Part shown: piece after piece, positions 15,214 to 23,444 of the stretch
Layout of the letters: each line of letters starts with the position of its first letter
Numbering within the stretch: position 1 is the first letter of the stretch
NCBI GenBank assembly: GCA_964633405.1
Contig: CAZWFV010000008.1
Coordinates: 1-23,467, forward strand
From: JAMCRD01 sp964633405
GTDB lineage: Bacteria > Patescibacteriota > Minisyncoccia > UBA6257 > Colwellbacteraceae
Direction: 5' to 3'
DNA length: 23,467 nt
Translations under genes and position numbers: made by a program
The notes under the pieces: generated by a model
Databases searched by the model: none
Told to the model about the DNA's origin: nothing
The model's input: only the letters and a program-made list of their open reading frames with translations

Positions 15214-15783
15214 ATGAGAGCAAGTAAACCCGGAATGGACTCCCGTATTTTAATCGGGCTCTGCAATCCCGGAGAGGAGTACAGCAAGACCTATCATAAC
15301 ATTGGAGGACTTTTTATAGATTATCTGGCCTCGTCCCTGGACGTCAGGCTCAAGAAAACCAGGCGCTTTGAATACGCCAGGCACGGCGGACTGATCGTAG
15401 TTAAATCAGCAAGCTACATGAATCAGTCCGGGGCAACCGTCGCCGCTGCCCTCAAATACTTCGAAACACCTCCTCAAGAATTGCTGGTTGTCCACGATGA
15501 CTCTGATCTAACTGTGGGCAATTACAGGCTATCGGTCGGCCAGAACCCGGCCGGCCACCACGGCGTCGAATCTGTTATCGGGAGCCTGCGAACCAAAGAC
15601 TTTTACCGCCTGCGAATAGGGGTGAGGCCCGTTAGCGAGGCCAAACGACGTAAGGCCGGCGACTTCGTCCTACACAAGATTAACGGCAAGGATTATGCAT
15701 TGGTCGAAGCCGTATTCGACCGCGCGCTCACCGAACTGCGGCGGACCTTCCTAAAAGGCTATATTGAACCTAAGCGTATATGA
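15214..15783 (+). CDS. pth: Peptidyl-tRNA hydrolase
   Basis: The 189-residue enzyme recycles peptidyl-tRNA released from stalled ribosomes. Recognisable sites are LIGLCNPGEEY (N18), the catalytic His in YHNIGG (H28), SYMNQSG (N70) and VVHDDSDL (D95). The usual GHNG motif reads GHHG (H116), so the canonical Asn is replaced. ATG 15214 is chosen from promoter position; ATG 15235 (MDSRILIGL) is the closest alternative. The 3' end overlaps the convergent pilM-pilN gene by 33 nt. Confidence 0.93.
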   Translation: MRASKPGMDSRILIGLCNPGEEYSKTYHNIGGLFIDYLASSLDVRLKKTRRFEYARHGGLIVVKSASYMNQSGATVAAALKYFETPPQELLVVHDDSDLTVGNYRLSVGQNPAGHHGVESVIGSLRTKDFYRLRIGVRPVSEAKRRKAGDFVLHKINGKDYALVEAVFDRALTELRRTFLKGYIEPKRI

Positions 15784-17631
15784 GATACGGTGGTCGCTGG
15801 TCACAGTGAACCCGGAGACAACTTGCACGTTACGGAAGCTCTGGGTGTCCGCGAGCTTGGAATCGAACAGGTTGGCTGTATCCAGGTCGATTGCCGACAC
15901 CTGAACAGTGACCGGGGCCGAATTAGAAGTGAAATTTATATTGCTTAGAATTATCGGTGGGCCGTTTTTGTATGAGCTGCTGCTGGCTATGGCTCGGCTA
16001 ACATCGTTCAACTGTTGACCCAGAGACAATTCTGTCTGCTGGGTATTTTGCGCTTTAGACTGGGTAGTGGTTGCGGGAGCTGGCGTCGCCGAAGACGACG
16101 CCGGGCCGGTTCCGCTTGGCGGATTAAAACTCTGAATAGAGAAGGTCAGAGTGAAAACGATGGAGCCGTCGGGCTGTACGGTTACTGTCGAGTACGGTAT
16201 CTGGGCCTGAGACAACTGTTCTATGGCCGCGATTTTATCCCTAAAGTCGTTAGCGGCCGCCTCGTTTCTGGCATTGCCCACAACCACACCGGTCTTGCTG
16301 GACGACTCTATGTCGACGCGGTTCAGCACTATCCCGTCAGACAGGGCCGCCTGATCAATCATGCTTACCAACCAAGATACCTTAATCTGGCTCGCTTTAA
16401 CCTGGGAGATTATAGCAACCATATCATTGAACTGGGCTGCGCTGTTCTGTAGGTTGGCTAACTGTGCAGCCTCGGTCTGCTTAAGGTTGGCGCCGGCACT
16501 TTGAGCTTCGTACGCGGCAACCCTGCCCAGGTATATGTCCGATATGGCAAACAGCACCAATATGGCGCCGAAGACGGCAACCAGCACACTCCGTAGATAT
16601 CCCATATATTGAAGTATTTGATTGCCCAGATACGCCTCGTGGGCCGTAACGCTGTACAGACTTATGTCCGAATCTTTGGAACGGGACCTTGTGCCGCGTA
16701 ATGCTGCCCCGTATGCTGCGGTCGCTGCCTCGGCGTCTACGACCTCGACTTCTGCCGAAGGGAACTTGCTTCCTATGTATGCTGACAGTTCCGATTCCAG
16801 CGCGGGGGTTACCAGCGCAATATTCTTGACCTCGCTTCCGCTCCAATGAGTAGAGTAGAAGTTGAATAGGCGCCGCATCTCCACTTCCATAAGGCTTTCG
16901 GCGCTGTCTAAAGAGATTGTCTGGTCCTGGCCGCGAACGGTAGCCCACGGGGAGAAAAAATTGAAGGCGATATTCTTGCTTTTAACAAGAATGAAATATA
17001 TGCCCGACGACTGGATTTGAACCACCAAATAAGGGGCTTCGTGCTTGAGCAACTTATTTCTCAATAGGCTGCGGACCAGGCTTATGGTCGAGGATTCCAC
17101 GGCGGCTATGACGTAACCCGCAGCTTCAACTGCCTGAACATAATCGTCCACAATCTTGCGATCGATGAATGCGGCGACTAATTCAAGTTGGCTGGTGATG
17201 GTTTCTGAATCGCGATCTAGTTCCTGCCACCCATAGTAGGAGGAGTCTATGTCTATCGGCGAGATCATGCGCATATTGAGCTCGGCCGCCTGAGCCAGGT
17301 CACTCTCGCTCACCAGAGGCACGTTGAAGGATTGGATGTATATATTGTTGGCGGGTATGGTCAGTATCACATCCGGAGCTCCAAGACTGCCGGACTTGAT
17401 CTGCTTCCGCAACATGTGCAGGGCAACGATAAATTTGCCCTTGTCCTGCACGACACCTCCTTCTATAACCCCCGGCGGCAGGCGCAAGGAAGCCTGGACT
17501 CTCTTGCTCTTACCGCCCGGATACAGTTCCACAAACTGCAGAGCCGTATCCGAGGCCTCCAGACCGCCCACTGAATTGCCCGGGGTTAGTGCCATCCTAA
17601 ATCTGTCCCAAACTCTACTTATATGATCCAT
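15751..17631 (-). CDS. PilM-PilN fusion of the type IV pilus, with a second PilN/PilO-like domain
   Basis: The 626-residue protein starts with an actin-like PilM/GspL-type domain (about 20-315: VGGLEASDTALQFVEL, LRLPPGVIEGGVV, SPIDIDSSYYGWQEL, AATAAYGAALRG). A single membrane helix follows (347-366). Then come a PilN-type coiled coil (370-430) and a small alpha/beta domain (434-503). A Ser/Ala/Pro/Thr linker (505-530) leads to a second similar domain (559-626). It should connect the cytoplasmic ring at PilB/PilC with the outer alignment complex. Phosphate motifs are degenerate: EASD replaces the usual DIG-type sequence and VQIQSSG replaces a V-D-I-G type motif, so ATP use is doubtful. It is the last gene of the pilus operon, 4 nt after the preceding stop, and runs 33 nt into pth. 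Confidence 0.85.
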   Translation of the reverse strand: MDHISRVWDRFRMALTPGNSVGGLEASDTALQFVELYPGGKSKRVQASLRLPPGVIEGGVVQDKGKFIVALHMLRKQIKSGSLGAPDVILTIPANNIYIQSFNVPLVSESDLAQAAELNMRMISPIDIDSSYYGWQELDRDSETITSQLELVAAFIDRKIVDDYVQAVEAAGYVIAAVESSTISLVRSLLRNKLLKHEAPYLVVQIQSSGIYFILVKSKNIAFNFFSPWATVRGQDQTISLDSAESLMEVEMRRLFNFYSTHWSGSEVKNIALVTPALESELSAYIGSKFPSAEVEVVDAEAATAAYGAALRGTRSRSKDSDISLYSVTAHEAYLGNQILQYMGYLRSVLVAVFGAILVLFAISDIYLGRVAAYEAQSAGANLKQTEAAQLANLQNSAAQFNDMVAIISQVKASQIKVSWLVSMIDQAALSDGIVLNRVDIESSSKTGVVVGNARNEAAANDFRDKIAAIEQLSQAQIPYSTVTVQPDGSIVFTLTFSIQSFNPPSGTGPASSSATPAPATTTQSKAQNTQQTELSLGQQLNDVSRAIASSSSYKNGPPIILSNINFTSNSAPVTVQVSAIDLDTANLFDSKLADTQSFRNVQVVSGFTVTSDHRISYTLRFNIAF

Positions 17632-17635
17632 ATCA

Positions 17636-18061
17636 TTAATCTGCTATCTCTTGTGTTGATTGTAAGTTTACCAGTCCGGTTGAACCGTCCACCGTCACGA
17701 TCATTTGCAACTTACGGCGCCTGCTTAACGAGACCCCTTCAGAGACAACGGTTATCGTTCCCTGACCGTTATTCGACATTGTAACATTAGCCACATCATT
17801 AGGACCTATGGTAATGGAGTAGGATGCGGGACAGCCGACCGCGCCCGGACAGCTTTTATAGCGCACTATGCGTGCAAACGCGTCGTCCGTCCCGGTTTTG
17901 GCATCGGATAAGGCCTGGGAACCAAGCCTCTGGTTGTTGGCCGTAATCGCCAAGCCGGCTGCGACCGTCGCCACGGCCACGGCCAACTCAAGGATTATGA
18001 CCGACATGATAATAACGGTGGGCAGGCTGGCCTGACCACCAATCCCCTTACCCGCTCTCAT
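17636..18061 (-). CDS. Non-canonical minor pilin-like protein ('GQASLPT' type)
   Basis: The 141-residue protein has a short basic leader, a Gly-Gly step (residues 8-9), then QASLPTVIIMSVIILELAV and a long hydrophobic helix (about 14-40), as in prepilins. A small globular part with two cysteines (C71 and C77 region) follows. The conserved Glu at +5 of pilins is absent, with Pro in that place. By position between pilin genes and pilM-N it is probably a minor pilin or PilX/GspK-like tip subunit. The family is recognisable in Patescibacteria from memory, but function is inferred only from context. Confidence 0.65.
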   Translation of the reverse strand: MRAGKGIGGQASLPTVIIMSVIILELAVAVATVAAGLAITANNQRLGSQALSDAKTGTDDAFARIVRYKSCPGAVGCPASYSITIGPNDVANVTMSNNGQGTITVVSEGVSLSRRRKLQMIVTVDGSTGLVNLQSTQEIAD

Positions 18062-18104
18062 ATTTATAGATTAGCCCCACAGAGATTAACTTTCTAATAA
18101 TCAC

Positions 18105-19097
18105 CTACGGACTCCAGTTGACGACGATATTGTTCACCGTCGGCGACGTTGCACCAGCAGATTTATTAAGGAAGACCTCGTAACGATAATATCTGGCATT
18201 GGCCTGGCCGACGAGCGGCATGGACACCCCCGGTCCTGCGGTGTAGTAGCTATTGGATGTGCCGTCCGGCCCGGTGAAATTCCAAGCGTTGTTTGAACCG
18301 TTAACTTGGACCTTGTAGCTGGACGTGCCGCAGGTATTCGAACCGCCGGCCTCCGTCTGGTCACAGTTGAAGCTGATCCAGCCGAGAATGTCATTCCAGG
18401 CCCAGCCATAGAAATTGCCACTGCCGTCGATCTCCACCTCGTAAGTCGGGCTGGCTGGGCAGACCCAAGAAGAACCGTTCCAAGTGGAGGTATGGCCAGA
18501 GGAGTCGCCGCAGAAGGAAATCCAGCCGTAGGTATCGTTCCAAGCAAAACCGGCCAAGGCATTGCTGTTGTCGGAAACGGTGAAGTAGCCATCGCCGGAA
18601 CAGTTATTACTTCCGTTGGGCGGCAAAGTGGCACAGTCCAGAGCAATATAATCCCCGCTGGATTGGACGGTGGCCCACTTGGTCAGATTGGTCGTCCCAA
18701 CGGTGGCTTGAGAAAAATTCAACCAGCCTAATGTATCATTCCAAGCCCAGTAGTTTACCGAATTGATAAGGCCGGTGATGTTGCTTGCTCCACTGGTACA
18801 GGTCGGGTAATTGCTGGCTCCATTAGGACAATTGGAAGAGGCGAATTGGAAGGAGACGCTGGAACTGCCTGAACCCAGAGTTCCTTGCCATAAGATAGAA
18901 TTGAAATTAACGCCGTTTTGATATCCCGTATCATAAGTCACCGATATCAGGGAGCCATCCACTGTTGGAGCCGAACCAGACACCGCGGCCCGATTGGAAT
19001 AATAATATAGCGTGACGAACGCAACCCCGAAAGCAACCGCCAAGACGGCGCATATTGACAAGAACTTTCTGGCGGGTGGGTATCTAAACATTTTCAT
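18105..19097 (-). CDS. Membrane-anchored surface protein with three AWND/GWISF repeats
   Basis: The 330-residue protein has an N-terminal membrane anchor (about 12-33) and an otherwise extracytoplasmic, Ser/Asn/Gly/Trp-rich beta protein. Three copies of a 12-residue motif occur: WAWNDTLGWLNF (117-128), FAWNDTYGWISF (184-195) and WAWNDILGWISF (232-243). Each later copy is preceded by a strand such as PTYEVEIDGSGNFYG. The flanks (VSFQFASSN at 81-89, and NFTGPDGTSNSYY with YYRYEVFLN at 273-311, ending NNIVVNWSP) look like two halves of one beta-sandwich domain. The repeat block (about 104-271) may therefore be inserted within it. It sits between two pilin genes in the pilus operon, so a pilus-associated adhesin role is plausible but inferred. 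Confidence 0.75.
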   Translation of the reverse strand: MKMFRYPPARKFLSICAVLAVAFGVAFVTLYYYSNRAAVSGSAPTVDGSLISVTYDTGYQNGVNFNSILWQGTLGSGSSSVSFQFASSNCPNGASNYPTCTSGASNITGLINSVNYWAWNDTLGWLNFSQATVGTTNLTKWATVQSSGDYIALDCATLPPNGSNNCSGDGYFTVSDNSNALAGFAWNDTYGWISFCGDSSGHTSTWNGSSWVCPASPTYEVEIDGSGNFYGWAWNDILGWISFNCDQTEAGGSNTCGTSSYKVQVNGSNNAWNFTGPDGTSNSYYTAGPGVSMPLVGQANARYYRYEVFLNKSAGATSPTVNNIVVNWSP

Positions 19098-19133
19098 GCA
19101 TAAGGCCTAGTTCGCTAAAAATCGATACTATAC

Positions 19134-20057
19134 CTACAGTGATTGTAGCACTCCGCTTGTGGTCGTGATAAGCCCCGTAGCGCTGGTATATTTGTTGGTA
19201 GGTTGGGTAAATACACTGCTGGAATCCGAGACCGCCCCGCCGCTCCAATCATAGAACTTTATGACTTGGTCCTTGTTCCTGGAGAAATATTGGTTCACCG
19301 TGTAGGAACCGTTGGCCAATCCTCCGCTCCAGGTTATATAGACTGTTACCTCCTGGGTTGATGGGTCCTCTAACACCCCGATCAGTGCGCCGGTGGACGA
19401 GACCGTGCAGGCGCTGGTGCTCGCAGTGGTTATGGTGCCCGTACCGCATGTATCCCGATAAACATTCTGCACAGAGAACCATCTTAGGAAGGTGATGTTG
19501 TTCGCGGTTATCGTCTCTTTGCCACTCCTGATGGAGAAGTCGCGGTATACGTTTAGGTTAGTGGGGGTCGTCGATCCTGTATACGCGGTGGTCACCGTAA
19601 GTTGTGTGTCTGATGTTATCGTACTAACGGTGAATATTGTGGAGCTTACCGTGATGCTGTCTCCGCTTACCAGAGAACTGGTAAAGTTTGTGCCCGAGCC
19701 GTTGATTGTAGTTGAGCTCGCGTTCAAACCCACCGTACCTGGCAGCTGCGCATAGTCAGCCAGATAATAGTTGCCGCTGGAACCCTTTGTGGGCAAGTTA
19801 TAGATCTGATACCAATTGCTCGAGACCACCGAGCGCAGGTTGTTCGTGAGCTCCTGTTCATAACCGGTGGCCAGCTGGCTGGCGCGATTATTGGTGTTGC
19901 TGGATGTGCTGGATAGTATCGCGCCGACCACCGAGGCTATCACTATCGCCACGATGCTTACTGATATCAGTATCTCCATCAGCGACTGCCCGCCGCGCCG
20001 GCCGCGAATGGATCCGCCGGGGACGGGCCCATATATGTTATTCTGTGATCGTTCCAT
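19134..20057 (-). CDS. PilV-like type IV pilin with an inserted beta-domain
   Basis: The 307-residue prepilin has a 23-residue basic leader ending GRRGG, then QSLMEILISVSIVAIVIASV with Glu at +5 (E28), the class III prepilin signature. After the helix and an alpha/beta start, residues about 106-170 form a Thr/Ser-rich segment (TTINGSGTNFTSSLVSGDSI, ITSDTQLTVTTAYTGSTT). It resembles a small beta-module found in phage and adhesin proteins. The pilin-like body resumes with LNVYRDFSIRSGKE. It should be processed by a prepilin peptidase not encoded here. Its start overlaps the upstream pilin gene by 20 nt. Confidence 0.8.
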   Translation of the reverse strand: MERSQNNIYGPVPGGSIRGRRGGQSLMEILISVSIVAIVIASVVGAILSSTSSNTNNRASQLATGYEQELTNNLRSVVSSNWYQIYNLPTKGSSGNYYLADYAQLPGTVGLNASSTTINGSGTNFTSSLVSGDSITVSSTIFTVSTITSDTQLTVTTAYTGSTTPTNLNVYRDFSIRSGKETITANNITFLRWFSVQNVYRDTCGTGTITTASTSACTVSSTGALIGVLEDPSTQEVTVYITWSGGLANGSYTVNQYFSRNKDQVIKFYDWSGGAVSDSSSVFTQPTNKYTSATGLITTTSGVLQSL

Positions 20058-20505
20058 TGGCGTCTATGTTTATAGTCCGGGAAGCATTGCTTGTGTTTAA
20101 AACGATCGTGGCCGGGGCCTGGGGCAACCCGAACGGTTTGGTGAATACGACGTTGGTGGACGTACCGCTGGCCGGATTGGTGAAGTGTAGCGTGGTGCCG
20201 ACAAAGGAGACCTTGCTGACCGTATCCGTTGCCGTATAGGTGTCGCCGTACCAGACAGAATAGAAGTTGTCTCCGGGGATGGTATTGTCGAAATGCATCC
20301 CCCATTGCTGGCCGCTCTCCTGGGCGGCGGCTCTGCTCACGGTCGATCTCATGTCCGCGACGATGCTCTGGGTCATATCGTTCAGACGCAGCTGTTCACG
20401 CTGGTTATAGTAACTGGGTATGGCCACGGACAGTAATACGACCATTATGGCAATCACTACCAGCAGCTCGATCAGCGTGAATCCGTACTTAAGCTTTGAT
20501 TTCAT
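20038..20505 (-). CDS. Type IV prepilin, FimT/GspH-like
   Basis: The 155-residue prepilin has a seven-residue basic leader plus Gly8, then the canonical FTLIELLVVIAIMVVLLSVA with Glu at +5 (E13). The body (DMTQSIVADMRSTVSRAA and a beta-rich C-terminal half) fits FimT/GspH minor pilins, which start fibre assembly and in some species bind DNA. AGGA about 6 nt before the ATG is a ribosome binding site. It lies 3 nt after pilC. Confidence 0.88.
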   Translation of the reverse strand: MKSKLKYGFTLIELLVVIAIMVVLLSVAIPSYYNQREQLRLNDMTQSIVADMRSTVSRAAAQESGQQWGMHFDNTIPGDNFYSVWYGDTYTATDTVSKVSFVGTTLHFTNPASGTSTNVVFTKPFGLPQAPATIVLNTSNASRTINIDANGTITE

Positions 20506-20508
20506 GGA

Positions 20509-21720
20509 CTATCCTGAACTTATGGTTAGCTGGTACACGGGGACTATGACCGAGAGGGCGATGGTCGCCACAATTATTCCGATAAACACCAATAGGGCCG
20601 GTTCGATGAAGGCAACCAGGGTCTTGATCGACGTATTTATCTCACCCTCATAGAAGTCGGATAACGTGCCGAGTATGTTCTCCAAGTGGCCCGCTTGCTC
20701 AGAAATGGAGATGAGATTTACCACCACTTGCGGGAAATATGGTTCTCTCCGGAAGGCCTCTCCCAGAGTAAGACCCTTGGCAATTCCTTCCTGCGATATC
20801 CTGAATAGGGCCGCTTTCATATCTATCGAGCCGCCGGCCTCCGCGGTTATCTCCAAGGAATCTATTATGGGCATGCCCGCCCGCATCAACGAGGACATGG
20901 TCGAGGCGAACCGCTGCAAGGCTATCCGGTGAACCACCTCGTTTACGAGCGGCAGCCTGTTTACCGCCTTGGTGAAGACAAACTTTCCCAGATCGCTGCG
21001 GAAAAAGAATATTCCGGCGACAATCAACGCTATAAGGATCAACAATATCTGTACGACGTATTGCCCTATAAACAGACCTACGGCGAAGACCGCGGCCGAG
21101 AAAGCTGGAGGACTTGAGGCCACACCGACGAAGTCGGCCGCTATTTTCGGCAGCACGAATGTCGCCATGCCCAGAACTATTATCACCGCCATACAGATGA
21201 GGATTATCGGGTATATTAATGCCCCCTTTATGGAACTGCGCAAGGCCGCCTCCTTTTGCAGGTTTTCGCTCAGATCGCTGAAGACGGTCTCCAATGTCCC
21301 GGATTTCTCGCCCGCCTTCACCAAATTAATGAACACCGGCGAGAAGAACTTGGGGTACTTGGCAAAGGTGGTGTAGAAAGGCTGGCCCTTGCCCAGGTTA
21401 TCCCTTATTTCAATCAGCAGGGCCTTGACCACAGGCTTATCGAAATCAGCTATCAGGATGTCTATAGCCCTGAACAGATCCGTCCCCACCTTTAACATCA
21501 GCGACAGATATTTGGTGAGGAAGACCTGATCTTCCACTGTTATCGACTGGCCGAATATATTGCGGATTCCCTTGGCCTGTACGGGACTCAAGGCCTTAAG
21601 CGACACAGGGCGCAACCCCTGTGTGGCCATCCAGGCCAGAACGTCGGCCGGGGCCTGGGCCTCAACGTCGCCTTCCATGATCTTGCCGCTGGGCTGCGAG
21701 GCCACGTAATGAAATCTCAT
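20509..21720 (-). CDS. pilC: Type IV pilus inner-membrane platform protein PilC (GspF family)
   Basis: The 403-residue protein has two GspF/T2SSF domains (about 68-190 and 270-395) with the family pattern FLTKYLSLMLKVGTDLFRA in the first and LQRFASTMSSLMRAGMPII in the second. It has three main membrane regions (about 170-190, 215-240 and 370-395). A short N-terminal domain (VASQPSGKIMEGDVEAQAPA) precedes them. It is the membrane platform on which the PilB ATPase acts. The ATG overlaps the pilB stop in an ATGA junction, implying translational coupling. Confidence 0.95.
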   Translation of the reverse strand: MRFHYVASQPSGKIMEGDVEAQAPADVLAWMATQGLRPVSLKALSPVQAKGIRNIFGQSITVEDQVFLTKYLSLMLKVGTDLFRAIDILIADFDKPVVKALLIEIRDNLGKGQPFYTTFAKYPKFFSPVFINLVKAGEKSGTLETVFSDLSENLQKEAALRSSIKGALIYPIILICMAVIIVLGMATFVLPKIAADFVGVASSPPAFSAAVFAVGLFIGQYVVQILLILIALIVAGIFFFRSDLGKFVFTKAVNRLPLVNEVVHRIALQRFASTMSSLMRAGMPIIDSLEITAEAGGSIDMKAALFRISQEGIAKGLTLGEAFRREPYFPQVVVNLISISEQAGHLENILGTLSDFYEGEINTSIKTLVAFIEPALLVFIGIIVATIALSVIVPVYQLTISSG

Positions 21721-23420
21721 TCTCCGATGACTCTTAGCAACTCCTCCAGGGTCGTAATGCCCCGTTCGACCTTGCGCATACCATCCTGGAACATAGTGAG
21801 CATGCCCTGTTTTGCCGCAAGGGCCCGCAAATCATCGATCAGGAAATTCGGGTCTATGATCAGCTTACGTATGTCATCGCTGATATTGAGTACCTCGAAT
21901 ATGCCCAAGCGCCCCCTATACCCAGTGCCCCCGCAAACCGGACATCCCTTCCCGGCATAAAGCAGCTTGGGGACACTGAATGCGGAAGTGCCGACCTGCT
22001 CGGCCTGTTTTTCCATAGCTGCAATCAATTCCCTGGTGGGTTGGTATGAATATATGCACGAACTACAAATCCTACGCACGAGCCTCTGGGCCATGACGGC
22101 GTCGAGCACCGCCGCCACCAGGAAGACCGGCACCTTCAAGTCTACGAAACGCGGTATGGCCGTGGGGGCATCATTGGTGTGCAACGTCGATAACACCAAG
22201 TGACCGGTCAGTGCCGCCTGAACGGCTATATCGGCTGTCTCATTGTCCCTGATCTCACCTACCAGAATAATGTTCGGGTCCTGACGAAGGATGGATCTGA
22301 GTCCTTCGGCGAAAGTTACCCCGGCCGCATCGTTAATTTGGGTCTGGTTAACAAATTTAATATTGTATTCTATCGGGTCTTCCACCGTTACAATATTCAC
22401 TTCGGGTCGGTTAAGTATGTTCAGCACCGAGTAAAGCGTCGTGGTCTTACCCGATCCGGTAGGCCCGGTCACCAGCACCATTCCGTAGCTCCTGCGCACG
22501 TTATCTTCAAGAACCTTCGCGGTATCATCGAACATCCCTAATTCCTGGAAGGAGAGGGGACGGTTGGTGGAGGGCAGTATACGCATCTCTATCTTCTCTC
22601 CGTAGAACGTCGGTATGACCGAGGCACGCACGTCCACCAGGTCGGCTCCTATCTTGTATCTGAAACGTCCGTCTTGGGGTTTGGCATGCTCATCGATCTT
22701 CATCCCTGATAGAAGTTTCAGTCTGGCCAGTATCGCGCTGTGTATCTCCGTGGGCATCCTGAACACCTCCTTCAGGACTCCGTCTATGCGGTAGCGGATG
22801 TATATGAAGTCCTCAAATATCTCTATATGGATGTCCGATGCGCCCAACGCCATGGCGTAGGAAATTACATTGTCGACTATGGCCACAATCGGCACCTCGC
22901 TGGCGGCTTTTTCGCCTCTTATCTTGTTGCGTAGGGATATCTCCAGGTTTTCTTGGATTATCTTCTTAAAGTCGCGGGCGGTGGCCTGGCTGTAAAGCGC
23001 AAAACCCTTGTTGAGATCCAGCTCCCTGGCGATGAACGGCTGGATGCGCGTCTTCAGATGGTTTTCTAGAAATTGAATGGTCACGAGGTTGGTCGGATCC
23101 TCCATGGCCGCTTTAATCGACCTGTCGGGATCCTTACCGAAGAGCACCACTCGCTTCTGCCTGGCTACGTCCTCTGTAAGCAGAGTTAATACCGAGACGT
23201 CTATATCTTTCTGATCCAATCCAGCCAGCGGAACGTGGAAGTAATCAGATAGAACCGAGCTGTAATAGTCATTGGTCATAAGGCCCTGCGAGACTATGTT
23301 GTCGGCTATACTTTGACCAAGCCGCTTCGCCTCGATAGCTGTGGAGTCGAAAGTTGCCGGACTAATCAATCCGTCTCTGAGTAGGATCTCTTTCAACTTA
23401 TCCTCGGGTATCTGGAGCAT
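21717..23420 (-). CDS. pilB: Type IV pilus assembly ATPase PilB (GspE family)
   Basis: The 567-residue secretion ATPase drives pilus extension. The N-terminal region (1-150) is a GspE-N type domain. The core has Walker A GPTGSGKTT (319-327), the Asp box VEDPIEY (346-352), Walker B ILVGE (385-389) and the His box TGHLVLSTLHTNDA (405-418). Four cysteines (C452, C455, C493, C496) form the zinc site typical of PilB and GspE but not PilT. It is the first gene of the operon, with an extended -10 upstream. No pilT retraction ATPase or prepilin peptidase gene is present in the window. Confidence 0.97.
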   Translation of the reverse strand: MLQIPEDKLKEILLRDGLISPATFDSTAIEAKRLGQSIADNIVSQGLMTNDYYSSVLSDYFHVPLAGLDQKDIDVSVLTLLTEDVARQKRVVLFGKDPDRSIKAAMEDPTNLVTIQFLENHLKTRIQPFIARELDLNKGFALYSQATARDFKKIIQENLEISLRNKIRGEKAASEVPIVAIVDNVISYAMALGASDIHIEIFEDFIYIRYRIDGVLKEVFRMPTEIHSAILARLKLLSGMKIDEHAKPQDGRFRYKIGADLVDVRASVIPTFYGEKIEMRILPSTNRPLSFQELGMFDDTAKVLEDNVRRSYGMVLVTGPTGSGKTTTLYSVLNILNRPEVNIVTVEDPIEYNIKFVNQTQINDAAGVTFAEGLRSILRQDPNIILVGEIRDNETADIAVQAALTGHLVLSTLHTNDAPTAIPRFVDLKVPVFLVAAVLDAVMAQRLVRRICSSCIYSYQPTRELIAAMEKQAEQVGTSAFSVPKLLYAGKGCPVCGGTGYRGRLGIFEVLNISDDIRKLIIDPNFLIDDLRALAAKQGMLTMFQDGMRKVERGITTLEELLRVIGE

Positions 23421-23435
23421 GATATTGCATTAGTA

Positions 23436-23444
23436 AGTATAGCA
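23436..23444 (-). promoter_or_regulatory. Extended -10 promoter of the pilus operon
   Basis: On the minus strand TGCTATACT (23444-23436) is an extended -10 close to consensus; a -35 at 17 nt is weak. Fifteen bases separate it from the pilB ATG (23420), so the leader would be very short and has no Shine-Dalgarno sequence. Confidence 0.5.

Noticed and set aside
16481..16948. Minus-strand open frame within the pilM-pilN gene in another frame
   Set aside because: Its translation is Arg/Gly-rich and low in hydrophobics, while the overlapping 626-codon frame has clear domains.
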